The notes under the pieces are model-generated. The model was not told the origin of the DNA, searched no databases, and saw only the letters and a program-made list of their open reading frames with translations. Shown here piece by piece: positions 18,836 through 27,843 of a stretch of DNA of 64,000 nucleotides. The position numbers and the translations under genes were made by a program. This DNA comes from an uncultured Verrucomicrobiota bacterium. GTDB lineage: Bacteria; Verrucomicrobiota; Verrucomicrobiia; Limisphaerales; UBA9464. The number at the start of each line of letters is the position of its first letter. Positions within the stretch are counted from its first letter, which is position 1. The DNA lies in the NCBI GenBank assembly GCA_903907925.1, contig CAIVQB010000077.1, forward strand, positions 62,001 to 126,000, written 5' to 3'.

Positions 18836-19288
18836 ATGCGGATCGTCCTTCAGCGCGTTTCCAAGGCCTCGGTCACGGTGGCGGGGCTTGAAACCGGATC
18901 CATCGACCGCGGATTGCTCGTACTGGTCGGCTGCGAACCCTCCGATGGTCCCAACGACATCGAGTGGCTGGCCTCCAAGCTGATCGGCCTGCGAATCTTC
19001 GATGATTCCGAAGGTGCGATGAATCACTCCGTAATGGAGAGCGGCGGCGACATTCTGCTCGTCAGCCAATTCACGCTCTTCGCCAGCACCCGGAAGGGAA
19101 CCCGTCCCTCCTGGCACCGTGCCGCGAAACCTGACATCGCCCGGCCGCTGTACGAGGCGTTTCACAAACGCGTCGAAGCCCTTCTCGGCCGACCGGTTCC
19201 GACCGGCGAATTCGGCGCCGACATGCAGGTCAGCTTGGTCAACGAGGGTCCAGTCACACTCGTCATCGATTCGAAAGCGAGGGAATGA
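18836..19288 (+). CDS. dtd: D-aminoacyl-tRNA deacylase
   Basis: MRIVLQRVSKASVTV, LLVSQFTLFASTRKGTRPSW, TGEFGADMQVSLVNEGPVTLVID. Confidence 0.96.
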   Translation: MRIVLQRVSKASVTVAGLETGSIDRGLLVLVGCEPSDGPNDIEWLASKLIGLRIFDDSEGAMNHSVMESGGDILLVSQFTLFASTRKGTRPSWHRAAKPDIARPLYEAFHKRVEALLGRPVPTGEFGADMQVSLVNEGPVTLVIDSKARE

Positions 19289-19292
19289 TCCG

Positions 19293-20111
19293 GTGACGGC
19301 CGACACACCTCAACCTTCCGGGACGCCAACGACGCCCGCCGCGGAGAGTCCGCCGATACTGGACGGCCCACCCCCCGCGATTGCACCGCAACATCCATGG
19401 GGAACTTGGCCGACCCTGGGATTTACGGTGGCGGCGATCGTCCTGTTGATGGGGGTCCAAACGGTTGTCTATGTCGCGATGTGGGTGGCCACTGCGGTCC
19501 ACCGAAATTCGAAACCGAACCTTAGCAATCTCATTACGGGTGACTCTGTGAGTGTCGCCAGCCTGCTATCCGCTCCCGTCGTATTCGGATTCATCTGGAA
19601 AATGGCCGCCCTCCGACGGCCGTATCCAGTCCGCGACTACCTTGGGTTGCGTCCATTCACCGTTCGGCAGGCCGCCGAGGGTGTGGGTGCCTTGGGTCTC
19701 TTGCTGGCTCTGTTAACCGTGATCAATCACTGGGTCCACCAGCCTCCGAATGCCATCATGCTGGACATCTTTCGGACCGCGACTGTTGCGCCGCTGCTCT
19801 GGCTGGTGATCGTGGTCGTGGTCCCGATTTACGAGGAACTCGTGTTCCGCGGATTCTTAGTTCAAGGCTTGAGCCGGTCGCGCATCGGGCCATGGGGCGC
19901 GGTGATCGCCGCCTCGGCGGGATGGACTGCGATTCATTCCCAATACGGTATCTTCGAATGCTCCGAGCTTTTTGTTCTGGGCCTCATCCTGGGCTGGCTC
20001 CGCGTTCGGACGGGCTCGATCTGGCCGGCGGTCATCGTTCATGCTGTGAACAACGGACTTGCGAGCCTGATGATCGTCCTTCTGCTCGAGGGAAAAATCC
20101 GCGTCGAGTAA
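19293..20111 (+). CDS. CPBP family intramembrane metalloprotease
   Basis: YEELVFRGFLVQGLSR, SAGWTAIHSQYGIFECSELFVLGLILGWLRVRTGSIWPAVIVHAVNN; GTG start proposed after dtd stop. Confidence 0.9.
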   Translation: MTADTPQPSGTPTTPAAESPPILDGPPPAIAPQHPWGTWPTLGFTVAAIVLLMGVQTVVYVAMWVATAVHRNSKPNLSNLITGDSVSVASLLSAPVVFGFIWKMAALRRPYPVRDYLGLRPFTVRQAAEGVGALGLLLALLTVINHWVHQPPNAIMLDIFRTATVAPLLWLVIVVVVPIYEELVFRGFLVQGLSRSRIGPWGAVIAASAGWTAIHSQYGIFECSELFVLGLILGWLRVRTGSIWPAVIVHAVNNGLASLMIVLLLEGKIRVE

Positions 20112-20226
20112 CCCTCGCAGGCGGGATGGAATCCTCTGCCGGTTTTCCAACCAGCCCAATCCGCATTGACACCGCCGCCCGCTGGTCGTATTCGCCATCC
20201 GTCTGAAGTAGCAGCCTAAGCTCATT

Positions 20227-20364
20227 CGCCTTCCTGCGAGTGAGTGCGGGGGAACCAAGTTCCCGGTGAAAGCCGGGATGGGGCGAACGGGGCCGGGTAA
20301 CCGGTTCCAAGTCCACTTCCAGGGACAAGCCCGTCAGCTAACCCCGTCGGCATTTGGAAGGGCG
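20227..20364 (+). promoter_or_regulatory. Probable ydaO/yuaA (cyclic di-AMP) riboswitch aptamer
   Basis: CGCCTTCC...GCGGGGGAACCAAG...TGGGGCGAAC...AGGGACAAGCCCGTCAGCTAACCCCGTCGGCATTTGGAAGGGCG, matching remembered ydaO conserved blocks (GGGGAACC, GGGGYGAA, AGGGA, CCCGUCAGCUAACCYCG, RGGC); terminal CGCCTTCC/GGAAGGGCG pairing. Confidence 0.72.
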
Positions 20365-20367
20365 ATC

Positions 20368-20454
20368 CTCTAGGGCCGCAGGTCGCGGCACCATCTGGTC
20401 TCCTCGTTTGTAACAACGCGCGCACGTCGTCGTGCCGCGGACTCCGCCCTAGAG
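20368..20454 (+). promoter_or_regulatory. Long imperfect inverted repeat, candidate riboswitch expression platform
   Basis: CTCTAGGGC/GCCCTAGAG outer 9-bp stem and CGCGGCAC/GTGCCGCG inner 8-bp stem. Confidence 0.6.
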
Positions 20455-20515
20455 AAAGTGTCTTTCGGGATTCGGTCCGCCACGAAGTCGCACGCGCAAC
20501 GGGATCGGGTTTCTT

Positions 20516-21874
20516 ATGAAACGCATCGTGATAGTGATGATGGTGGCCGCGGCCGTGTGGACCGCGGAAAACGGGTGGTTGAATCTGCAGCGCGCCGACG
20601 CCGCCCGATCGCTCGCCCTGGCACAACTCAACGGCGGCAACGCGGCCTCCACCGCGCTCCGCCAGTTTGAATCCGTTCAGGATGCCCCGCTGATGATCGG
20701 AGGATTCTTCCTCGGGATCACCGCCCTGCTCCTGCTCGGTTCGGGCCTCCGCGACTGGATCAGCCGTCAGAATTCCGCACTTTGGAAAAACCGCGCGCAG
20801 GAGACCGGAAGCCGGGTGGCAGTCCTGGCGGCGCTGCTCGTACTTCCGTGGTTGACGGGCTGCAAACAGTATGACCGGCCGGAATATGTCGAGATCGACA
20901 CCAGCGAAACCGGTTTCCTCATCCCGCTGGAAGGCGACACCAGTCAGCAGGCGAAGTTCCAGAGTGAGGATTATCTCCGTCAGCGCAAGGTGGCGGCCAA
21001 GCGGGTTCAAATCACCCATCGCTGGTCGCAACAAGGCCGCATGGTCTATGACGGTCAGTGGATCCCCACGGTCCGGCTGGTAAAGGTGAACCGTTCGCCC
21101 CTCACCCGCGAATGGGTGCCCACCGGGCATCGCAACAACGACGGCCAGCACCGGCCGGAGGCGCACGACCAGGCGATCTGGATCGAAAGCGCCGACAGCG
21201 TCGGATTCAGCATGGGCTTTACCTGCACCGCCTTCATCGCCGAGGAAAACGCGGCCAAATTCCTCTACTGGTATCCCAGCGGCACTCTGGCCGACGTGAT
21301 GGATCGAGAGGTGCGCGGACGCATCCAGCAGACTTCGGCTGAAGTGGCGGCGCGTTATCCGCTGGATCAATTGCGGTCCAAGAAACAGGAGATCAGCGAC
21401 GCGGTGAAACTGGACCTGACGAACTTCTTCCTCGGGCGAGGCATCACGGTCACCACCGTCGGCATGTTTGGCGGCATGACCTATGAGAATCCGGCGATCC
21501 AGAAATCCATCGACGAAACCTTCATCGCCCAGCAGTTAAAGGTCGTGTCTGCCGCCAAGTTTGAGGCGCAACAGAAGGAGAACGACCGCGTCCAACTGGA
21601 AGCCGAAGGACTCGCCGCGAAGGCTCGGCAGGAAGCCCGCGGCCTGGCGGACGCGCGGACCCTGGCGGCCCAGGCGGAGGCGGGTGCGATTCGTGAAATC
21701 AGTCGCGCCGCGCTTGAAGCCCAATCCAATCCGTTGCTGCTCCAGTTGAAGTCGCTGGAAGTGGAGAAAGCCCGCGTGGAGCGTTGGGATGGCAAGTATC
21801 CGCAATGGTGGATGGGTGGTGCCGGCTCCACGCCCAACCTCCTGGTCCAGGCCCCCGCCCTGACTCCACGATAA
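20516..21874 (+). CDS. SPFH/Band 7 domain protein with N-terminal membrane segments and internal lipobox-like motif
   Basis: VDRxx-type Band7 core, C-terminal QLKVVSAAKFEAQQKENDRVQLEAEGLAAKARQEARGLADARTLAAQAEAGAIREIS coiled coil; LLVLPWLTGCKQY at residues 108-119. Confidence 0.82.
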   Translation: MKRIVIVMMVAAAVWTAENGWLNLQRADAARSLALAQLNGGNAASTALRQFESVQDAPLMIGGFFLGITALLLLGSGLRDWISRQNSALWKNRAQETGSRVAVLAALLVLPWLTGCKQYDRPEYVEIDTSETGFLIPLEGDTSQQAKFQSEDYLRQRKVAAKRVQITHRWSQQGRMVYDGQWIPTVRLVKVNRSPLTREWVPTGHRNNDGQHRPEAHDQAIWIESADSVGFSMGFTCTAFIAEENAAKFLYWYPSGTLADVMDREVRGRIQQTSAEVAARYPLDQLRSKKQEISDAVKLDLTNFFLGRGITVTTVGMFGGMTYENPAIQKSIDETFIAQQLKVVSAAKFEAQQKENDRVQLEAEGLAAKARQEARGLADARTLAAQAEAGAIREISRAALEAQSNPLLLQLKSLEVEKARVERWDGKYPQWWMGGAGSTPNLLVQAPALTPR

Positions 21875-22034
21875 AGCCCAAAGACATCGCCTCATTCACG
21901 CGCCGCGGTTCCAAACGGGACCGCGGCGCACCGGGAGCGGCGGCATCCTGCCGACCGAAACGCCAACGGCGCGAACGCACGTTGCCCCCTCTTCAACCCT
22001 TCACCTCTTCAACCCTTCAACTTACGCTCCCCCC

Positions 22035-22541
22035 ATGAACGACGAGATCTTCGACGTGGTGGACGAACACGACCAGGTGATCGGCACCGCGCCCCGCCGC
22101 GAGGTCCATCGCCTCGGTCTGCGTCATCGCGCCGTCCACGTCCTCCTTTTCAACGTCCGCGGTGAACTATTCCTGCAACAGCGTTCACTTCAGAAGGACA
22201 ACTGGCCCGGGGTCTGGGATTCCTCTTCCTCCGGTCACGTCGACAGCGGCGAGGCGTACGACGACTGCACCCTGCGCGAAGTGCGCGAGGAACTCGGGGT
22301 GAAGCTCAACGAGGTTCCACTGCGCCTGTTTCAACTCGCCGCCTGTCCCGACACTGGCATGGAATTCTGCTGGGTCTACACCGCGAACCACGAAGGCCCG
22401 TTCATCCTCCAGGAATCAGAAGTGCGCGGCGGCGGATGGTTCTCACCCGAAGCGATCGACGCCTGGATCGACCGCCGCCCCGAAGACCTCTCCAGCGGAT
22501 TCCGCGCCATCTGGAAACGGTTTCGATCCAGCACCCGTTGA
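22035..22541 (+). CDS. NUDIX hydrolase (YfcD/IPP isomerase-like)
   Basis: DVVDEHDQVIGTAPRREVHRLGLRHRAVHVLLFN; Nudix box SGHVDSGEAYDDCTLREVREELGV. Confidence 0.93.
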   Translation: MNDEIFDVVDEHDQVIGTAPRREVHRLGLRHRAVHVLLFNVRGELFLQQRSLQKDNWPGVWDSSSSGHVDSGEAYDDCTLREVREELGVKLNEVPLRLFQLAACPDTGMEFCWVYTANHEGPFILQESEVRGGGWFSPEAIDAWIDRRPEDLSSGFRAIWKRFRSSTR

Positions 22542-22572
22542 ACTCCCGGCCGACGCCAGCCCGATTTCTGCA

Positions 22573-23943
22573 TTGCATCAGCCGCAGCGTGTGAGTTCAT
22601 CCGCGGCCGTGAAAGTGAAGTTGAAACACATCGACGGTGCCGTCGTTGCCGCGCAGGGATTCCGCGCGTCGGGCATCTTTTGCGACATCAAACGGCTCGG
22701 GACCGGCAAGGGATCGAACAAGGGACGCAAGCGCGACCTGACCCTCATCGTTTCTGAGGTACCCGCCAGCGTCGCGGGCATGTTCACCACCAACCAGATT
22801 TGCGCCGCACCGGTGAAGGTCTGCGTTCCCCGCGTCGCCAAGGGCGTCGCGCAGGCCGTGGTGGTCAATTCCGGAAACGCCAACGCCTGCACCGGCCGCC
22901 AGGGCATGAAGGACGCCCTCGCCATGGTGCGTCTTGCGGAAAAATCCCTCGGCATCCGCGACGGTTACGCGCTGGTCGGATCGACAGGCCGGATCGGCGT
23001 CGAACTCCCCATGGAACAGGTCCGCGCGGGCATCGCCGCCGCGATCGCACCCTTGGGATCCACCGTCGAACACGCCGCCCATTCCGCGGAGGCGATCATG
23101 ACCAGCGACACCAAGCCCAAACAGGTCGCGGTGGAGTTCAAGCTGGGCGGCAAGACGGTTCGACTCGGCGGCATGTGCAAAGGCGCCGGAATGATTCAGC
23201 CCGGGATGAGTTCCAACGGTGCGCGACCCGCCGCGCTGCCGCAGGGACTCCACGCGACCATGCTCTGCTTTCTCACTACCGACGCTGCCATCGAGGCGAA
23301 GGTGCTTCAATCCGCGTTGCGCGAGGCGGTCGCCCACAGTTTTAACCGCATCACGGTGGACGGCGACATGAGCACCAACGACACGGTACTGGTCCTCGCC
23401 AACGGCCTCGCAGGAAACAAAATTCTCCGTTCCGCGAAGAACCCGGACTACGCCGCGTTTTCTGACGCCCTTCAACACGTCTGCCTGACCCTCGCCAAGA
23501 TGATCGTCCGCGACGGCGAAGGCGTTCATCGGGTGGTGACGGTGCGGGTGAGCGGCGCTCGCTCGCTCGGGGAAGCCGATGCCGCCGCACGCGCTGTCGC
23601 CAACAGTGCCTTGGTCAAAACCAGTTGGCACGGCGGCGATCCCAACTGGGGCCGTATCATCGATGCCCTGGGCTACAGCGCCGCCACGATTGTGGAGAAC
23701 AAGGTGGACATCGGCTACAGCGCACCGGGCGCTCGGAAGATTCTGTGGAGTCTCAAGCGCGGCCAGCCAACGAAGGCCACCTTCAAGGAACTTTGCGCGG
23801 CGGCCGCGCCGACCGAATTCGATCTCCACATCCGGCTCAATCTCGGCAAGGCGTCAGCACTCATGTACGCGGCCGACCTCACTGAACACTACGTCGAATT
23901 TAACAAGGGCGACGTGACGGATCCGACGACGCTGGGAGGGTGA
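22573..23943 (+). CDS. argJ: Bifunctional glutamate N-acetyltransferase/amino-acid acetyltransferase ArgJ
   Basis: [41 protein letters not shown], autocleavage region [23 protein letters not shown]. Confidence 0.96.
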   Translation: MHQPQRVSSSAAVKVKLKHIDGAVVAAQGFRASGIFCDIKRLGTGKGSNKGRKRDLTLIVSEVPASVAGMFTTNQICAAPVKVCVPRVAKGVAQAVVVNSGNANACTGRQGMKDALAMVRLAEKSLGIRDGYALVGSTGRIGVELPMEQVRAGIAAAIAPLGSTVEHAAHSAEAIMTSDTKPKQVAVEFKLGGKTVRLGGMCKGAGMIQPGMSSNGARPAALPQGLHATMLCFLTTDAAIEAKVLQSALREAVAHSFNRITVDGDMSTNDTVLVLANGLAGNKILRSAKNPDYAAFSDALQHVCLTLAKMIVRDGEGVHRVVTVRVSGARSLGEADAAARAVANSALVKTSWHGGDPNWGRIIDALGYSAATIVENKVDIGYSAPGARKILWSLKRGQPTKATFKELCAAAAPTEFDLHIRLNLGKASALMYAADLTEHYVEFNKGDVTDPTTLGG

Positions 23944-23973
23944 GGTGAGCACACTCTTGACAGCAACCGATCG

Positions 23974-23990
23974 TGATACATCATGTATCA
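23974..23990. promoter_or_regulatory. Perfect palindrome, candidate TA autoregulatory operator
   Basis: TGATACAT-C-ATGTATCA three bp before the proposed antitoxin ATG (23993); TTGACA at 23957-23962 upstream. Confidence 0.7.
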
Positions 23991-23992
23991 CC

Positions 23993-24214
23993 ATGAAGAC
24001 TGCCACAGTTCGGGATCTGCGGAATAACTTCGGCCAGCTCTCACAGTGGTTGGCGGAGGGTGAAACCGTTCAAATTCTCAAGCGAGGTCAGCCGTTTGCC
24101 CGTGTAGTTCCCGAAGCCGGATCTCGCAGCTTTCTCGGAGCTGGTGCGGGAACAATGTCGCTTCCATCTGACTTGGACGAACCGGTCGGAGTGGAGTGGG
24201 AGGCAAACCAATGA
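23993..24214 (+). CDS. Phd/YefM-family antitoxin
   Basis: MKTATVRDLRNNFGQLSQWLAEGETVQILKRGQPFARVVPE. Confidence 0.87.
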   Translation: MKTATVRDLRNNFGQLSQWLAEGETVQILKRGQPFARVVPEAGSRSFLGAGAGTMSLPSDLDEPVGVEWEANQ

Positions 24215-24624
24215 CCTGGCTGCTGGACACCAACGTCTGGCTCCGGGCGTATGCCGAACCCGGCTCACTTCCCCTGGCGGAACTCAAGCTTCTCCGAAAG
24301 GAAGGCGGCCGTTTCGGATTAAGTGCCATCAGTCTGTGGGAGGTCGGCAAGAAGCACCAACTGGGCAAGTTGCCGCTGCCGCTCCCTCTCGGTGAGTGGT
24401 TTCAGTTTGCGTTAGGGAATGATGTGGAGGTTCTACCTCTCACACATGAAGTGGTCACCGAGGCCATGTCTCTGCCGGACTTTCCAAACCGGGATCCGGG
24501 TGATGAATTGATTGTGGCGACCGCGTGAGTTCACGGGCTCACGTTGATGACCACGGACACCCAGTTGAAGAAGTACCGCCACGCGCGGATCCATTACTTC
24601 ACACCGGTTTTGAAACGCTCCTAA
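24211..24624 (+). pseudogene. PIN-domain toxin (VapC) interrupted by in-frame TGA at 24526-24528
   Basis: MTWLLDTNVWLRAYAEP...DFPNRDPGDELIVATA-*-VHGLTLMTTDTQLKKYRHARIHYFTPVLKRS; C-terminal conserved TTD lies in frame beyond the stop. Confidence 0.8.
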
Positions 24625-24670
24625 CTCGCCTTTGCACTTTCCCGGTTGAATTCACCGTACCGTACCCCTG

Positions 24671-25546
24671 ATGCAAGACCTCATCTCCAAGGCTGCCGCC
24701 CTCCTGGAGGCGTTGCCCTACATCCAGCGCTTCGCCGGCACCGTCTTCGTCGTGAAATACGGCGGATCGTTCATGGATTCGCCCGATGCGTCAGTCCGCG
24801 ACGGCGTGGCCCGCGACATCGTTTTCCTGGAGGCTGTGGAGATCAATCCGGTGGTGGTTCACGGCGGCGGCAAGGCCATCACCCGGGCGATGGAAGCCGC
24901 CGGCTTGAAGGCCGCCTTCATCCAAGGCCAGCGAGTCACCGACGCGGCTACGGTCGATGTGGTGGAACGGGTCCTCTCCCGCGAAATCAATCCGGAGGTC
25001 ACCGCCACCATCAACCGGCTGGGCGGACTCGCGCAGGGCTTCGCTGGTTCGGACATCTTCACCTGCCGCAAGCTCTGGCTCGACGGACCCGACGGCGCGA
25101 AACTCGATATCGGGTTCGTCGGCGAAGTCACCGGGGTCCGGACCGAACCCTTGCTCGAATGCATCGCGCGCGGGTGTACGCCGGTGATCAGTCCGACCGC
25201 CCGGGGAGAGGACGGCCACATCTACAACTGCAACGCCGACGTCGCCGCCGCGATGGCCGCCGCGGCGTTGAAGGCCCGCCGGCTGGTGTTCATGAGCGAT
25301 GTTCCTGGTCTCATGCGCGACCCTCGCGATACGGCAACGGTGATCCCGCATCTCAAGGCCGATGAAGTGCCGGGATTGAAGCGGGCTGGCATCGTGGACA
25401 AGGGGATGATTCCCAAGGTCGACAGCGCCGTCGCCGCGCTTCGGGCCGGTGTGGACAAGGTCTCCTTTGTCGACGGACAGGTGCCGCACTCGGTCCTGCT
25501 GGAGATCTTCACCGACGAGGGCGTTGGCACGGAAGTGGTGCTGTGA
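24671..25546 (+). CDS. argB: Acetylglutamate kinase
   Basis: [60 protein letters not shown]. Confidence 0.96.
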   Translation: MQDLISKAAALLEALPYIQRFAGTVFVVKYGGSFMDSPDASVRDGVARDIVFLEAVEINPVVVHGGGKAITRAMEAAGLKAAFIQGQRVTDAATVDVVERVLSREINPEVTATINRLGGLAQGFAGSDIFTCRKLWLDGPDGAKLDIGFVGEVTGVRTEPLLECIARGCTPVISPTARGEDGHIYNCNADVAAAMAAAALKARRLVFMSDVPGLMRDPRDTATVIPHLKADEVPGLKRAGIVDKGMIPKVDSAVAALRAGVDKVSFVDGQVPHSVLLEIFTDEGVGTEVVL

Positions 25547-26094
25547 ACACGGCCGCGGCACCAAAACCACCGCCGACGGTTGTCATCCACACCGACGGCG
25601 GGTGCCAGGGCAATCCGGGCATTGGCGCGTGGGCTTGGGTTGCCGAATACAAGGGCCAGGTATGGGAAGGCAGCGGCGCGATGGCCGCCACGACCAACAA
25701 CCGGATGGAACTCCAGGCTGCGATCGAGTCGTTGAACCGCCTGAATCAGCCGTGCCAGGTGGAACTTCACACCGACTCCAACTATCTCCGCGACGGCATC
25801 ACGAAATGGATTGCTGGGTGGAAGCGCAACGGGTGGAAGACCGCCGCCAGGGAGCCGGTGAAGAATCGCGATCTCTGGCAGGCGCTCGATGCCGCCACCC
25901 AGCGCCATCAGGTCTCCTGGAAATGGTTGAAGGGCCACGCCGGGCATCCGCTCAACGAACGCTGCGATGTCCTGGCAGGTCACGCCATGGAACAACTCCG
26001 TCGTGAGACCTCGCCGAAAGCCCTCAAGGAAGCCCTTCACGCGTTTGAATCGGAGCGTTCCGGAGAGCCCCCAAGCCTGCCCACGCTGATCTGA
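25543..26094 (+). CDS. rnhA: Ribonuclease HI
   Basis: [70 protein letters not shown]; overlaps argB stop. Confidence 0.95.
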   Translation: MNTAAAPKPPPTVVIHTDGGCQGNPGIGAWAWVAEYKGQVWEGSGAMAATTNNRMELQAAIESLNRLNQPCQVELHTDSNYLRDGITKWIAGWKRNGWKTAAREPVKNRDLWQALDAATQRHQVSWKWLKGHAGHPLNERCDVLAGHAMEQLRRETSPKALKEALHAFESERSGEPPSLPTLI

Positions 26095-26180
26095 TCCATC
26101 GCACCTCCGGCGGCCGCCCGCCTGGAAATCCGCGCGATGGACGCAGAAATCTTTTGCATCGCCGGCCGGATTTTGCGGCG

Positions 26181-27500
26181 ATGCGCACCGTCACGATGAG
26201 AGAGATTGTTCCGCCACTGCCGCCGATCGTTCACAACCAGTTCGCCGAGGTCCGGGAGCTGTTCAACCGCTTTGTTGTTCCCAGCTACGGGCGTTTCGAC
26301 CTGGCCTTCAGTCATGGCGCCGGTCACCACGTCTGGGATGTCAGTGGCAAACGCTACCTCGACCTGGGCGGCGGCATCGCGGTCTGCGCGCTCGGCCATG
26401 CGAATCCCGAGATCACCGAGACGCTGATCGAGCAGTCGCGCCGCCTGGTCCATGTTTCCAATCTCTACTACCACGAACCGCAGGGACGCCTGGCCCAACG
26501 GCTCGTCGGACACCTGGCTCCGGGCAAGATCTTCTTCTGCAATTCCGGCGCTGAGGCGAATGAAGGTCTCTACAAACTGGCCCGGAAATTCGGCCATGAT
26601 GAGGGCCGGTTCGAAGTCCTGACCGCCGTGAATTCCTTCCACGGCCGCACGCTGGCGGGCATCGCTGCGACCGGTCAGGAGAAGGTGAAGAAGGGTTTCG
26701 AACCCGCCGTACCCGGGTTTCGCCACATTCCGTTCAACGACCTCGACGCCGCTCGCGACGCCCTGTCCCCGGCGACTGCGGCCATCTTGATCGAAGGCAT
26801 CCAGGGCGAGGGCGGCATCACCCCCGCAACGCCGGAATACCTGCTCGGTCTGCGCGAATTGTGCGATGAACAGGGCGTCCTCCTGCTGGTCGACGGTGTT
26901 CAATGCGGACATTTTCGCAGCGGACGGTTTCAGAGTTTTCAGCGGATCCTCGAAGGTATCCCCGGTGCGGAATCGTTCCTTCCCGATGGTCTGTCGATGG
27001 CCAAGTCGCTCGGTGGCGGCTTTCCCATCGCCGCGTTTTGGGTGCGCGAGGAATCCATGGGGGTCCGGCTCTGCGATCTGCTCGGTGCCGGTAGTCACGG
27101 CACCACCTTCGGCGGCACGCCACTGGGTTGCGCCGTCGCCCTCAAGGTGCTCGACGTCATCGAACGGGACCGGCTCGCCGATCACGTGCGAACCACCGGC
27201 GACTTTATCAAGCGCCGCATCGCCGGCCTGGCCGAAAAATATCCCAGCGTCGTGCGGAGCGCGCGGGGCCTGGGCTTCATGCTGGGGTTCGAACTTCAGG
27301 ATCGTGACCGGATTCCCGGGCTTTCCGGCAGCGACAAACCCGCCAGCCTGCAGGTGGTCAACCGCCTCCACGAGGCTGGAATCCTGACCATTCCCAGCGG
27401 CAACCAGATCGTCCGACTCCTCCCCGCACTCAGCTTGCCACGGTCCCTCGCCGAGGAGGGACTCGGTGTGATCGAAGACGTTGTCCGCTCGATCGCGTGA
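26181..27500 (+). CDS. argD: Acetylornithine/class III aminotransferase
   Basis: YLDLGGGIAVCALGHANPEIT, FFCNSGAEANEGLYKLARKFG, NSFHGRTLAGIAATGQEKVKKGFEP, IQGEGGITPA; arginine gene context. Confidence 0.88.
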   Translation: MRTVTMREIVPPLPPIVHNQFAEVRELFNRFVVPSYGRFDLAFSHGAGHHVWDVSGKRYLDLGGGIAVCALGHANPEITETLIEQSRRLVHVSNLYYHEPQGRLAQRLVGHLAPGKIFFCNSGAEANEGLYKLARKFGHDEGRFEVLTAVNSFHGRTLAGIAATGQEKVKKGFEPAVPGFRHIPFNDLDAARDALSPATAAILIEGIQGEGGITPATPEYLLGLRELCDEQGVLLLVDGVQCGHFRSGRFQSFQRILEGIPGAESFLPDGLSMAKSLGGGFPIAAFWVREESMGVRLCDLLGAGSHGTTFGGTPLGCAVALKVLDVIERDRLADHVRTTGDFIKRRIAGLAEKYPSVVRSARGLGFMLGFELQDRDRIPGLSGSDKPASLQVVNRLHEAGILTIPSGNQIVRLLPALSLPRSLAEEGLGVIEDVVRSIA

Positions 27501-27815
27501 AGGGTTGAAGGGTTGAAGAGAGGAAGACGATCCACGGGTAGGGTCGAGGCTCCCGCCGAGCCGAGCGTGTGGTACTACGCGGGACGCAATTCGGCGTGGT
27601 AGAATCCGTCCGTTCACTCGGCTCACCAGGAGGTTCGCCCTACCGGGCGGGAGTTCCGCATTCACGCGGCTCGGGGAGCCATGAATGGCGACACCGATTT
27701 CACGGATGAACACGGATTCCTGAAACACCGATCGAATTCCGTTCATTCTGTCCATCCCGTTTCCTTCTCATTCTGTCTCATTCCGTGCGAATTCGTGAAA
27801 TCCGTGTCTCGCCTC
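27501..27815 (-). repeat. Composite intergenic repeat, copy 2 (opposite orientation, C-B-A on + strand)
   Basis: GGGTTGAAGGGTTGAAGAG; CGTCCGTTCACTCGGCTCACCAGGAGGTTCGCCCTACCGGGCGGGAGTTCCGCATTCACGCGG; then CGACACCGATTTCACGGATGAACACGGATT...GAATTCGTGAAATCCGTGTC. Confidence 0.85.
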
Positions 27816-27843
27816 GATTCCGGGACGCTGCTCCCATTGGCCC

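Noticed and set aside
20227-20364. Cobalamin riboswitch
   Set aside because: GGTGAAAGCCGGG superficially resembles a B12 aptamer segment, but no GCCACTG B12 box is present and the CCCGTCAGCTAACC block fits ydaO better.
20222-21370. 382-aa minus-strand ORF covering the riboswitch region
   Set aside because: Antisense to the SPFH gene and leader; the plus-strand aptamer and Band 7 motifs explain the sequence better.
27501-27815. Insertion sequence or CRISPR
   Set aside because: No transposase ORF, no regularly spaced identical repeats with unique spacers; best described as a non-coding composite repeat.
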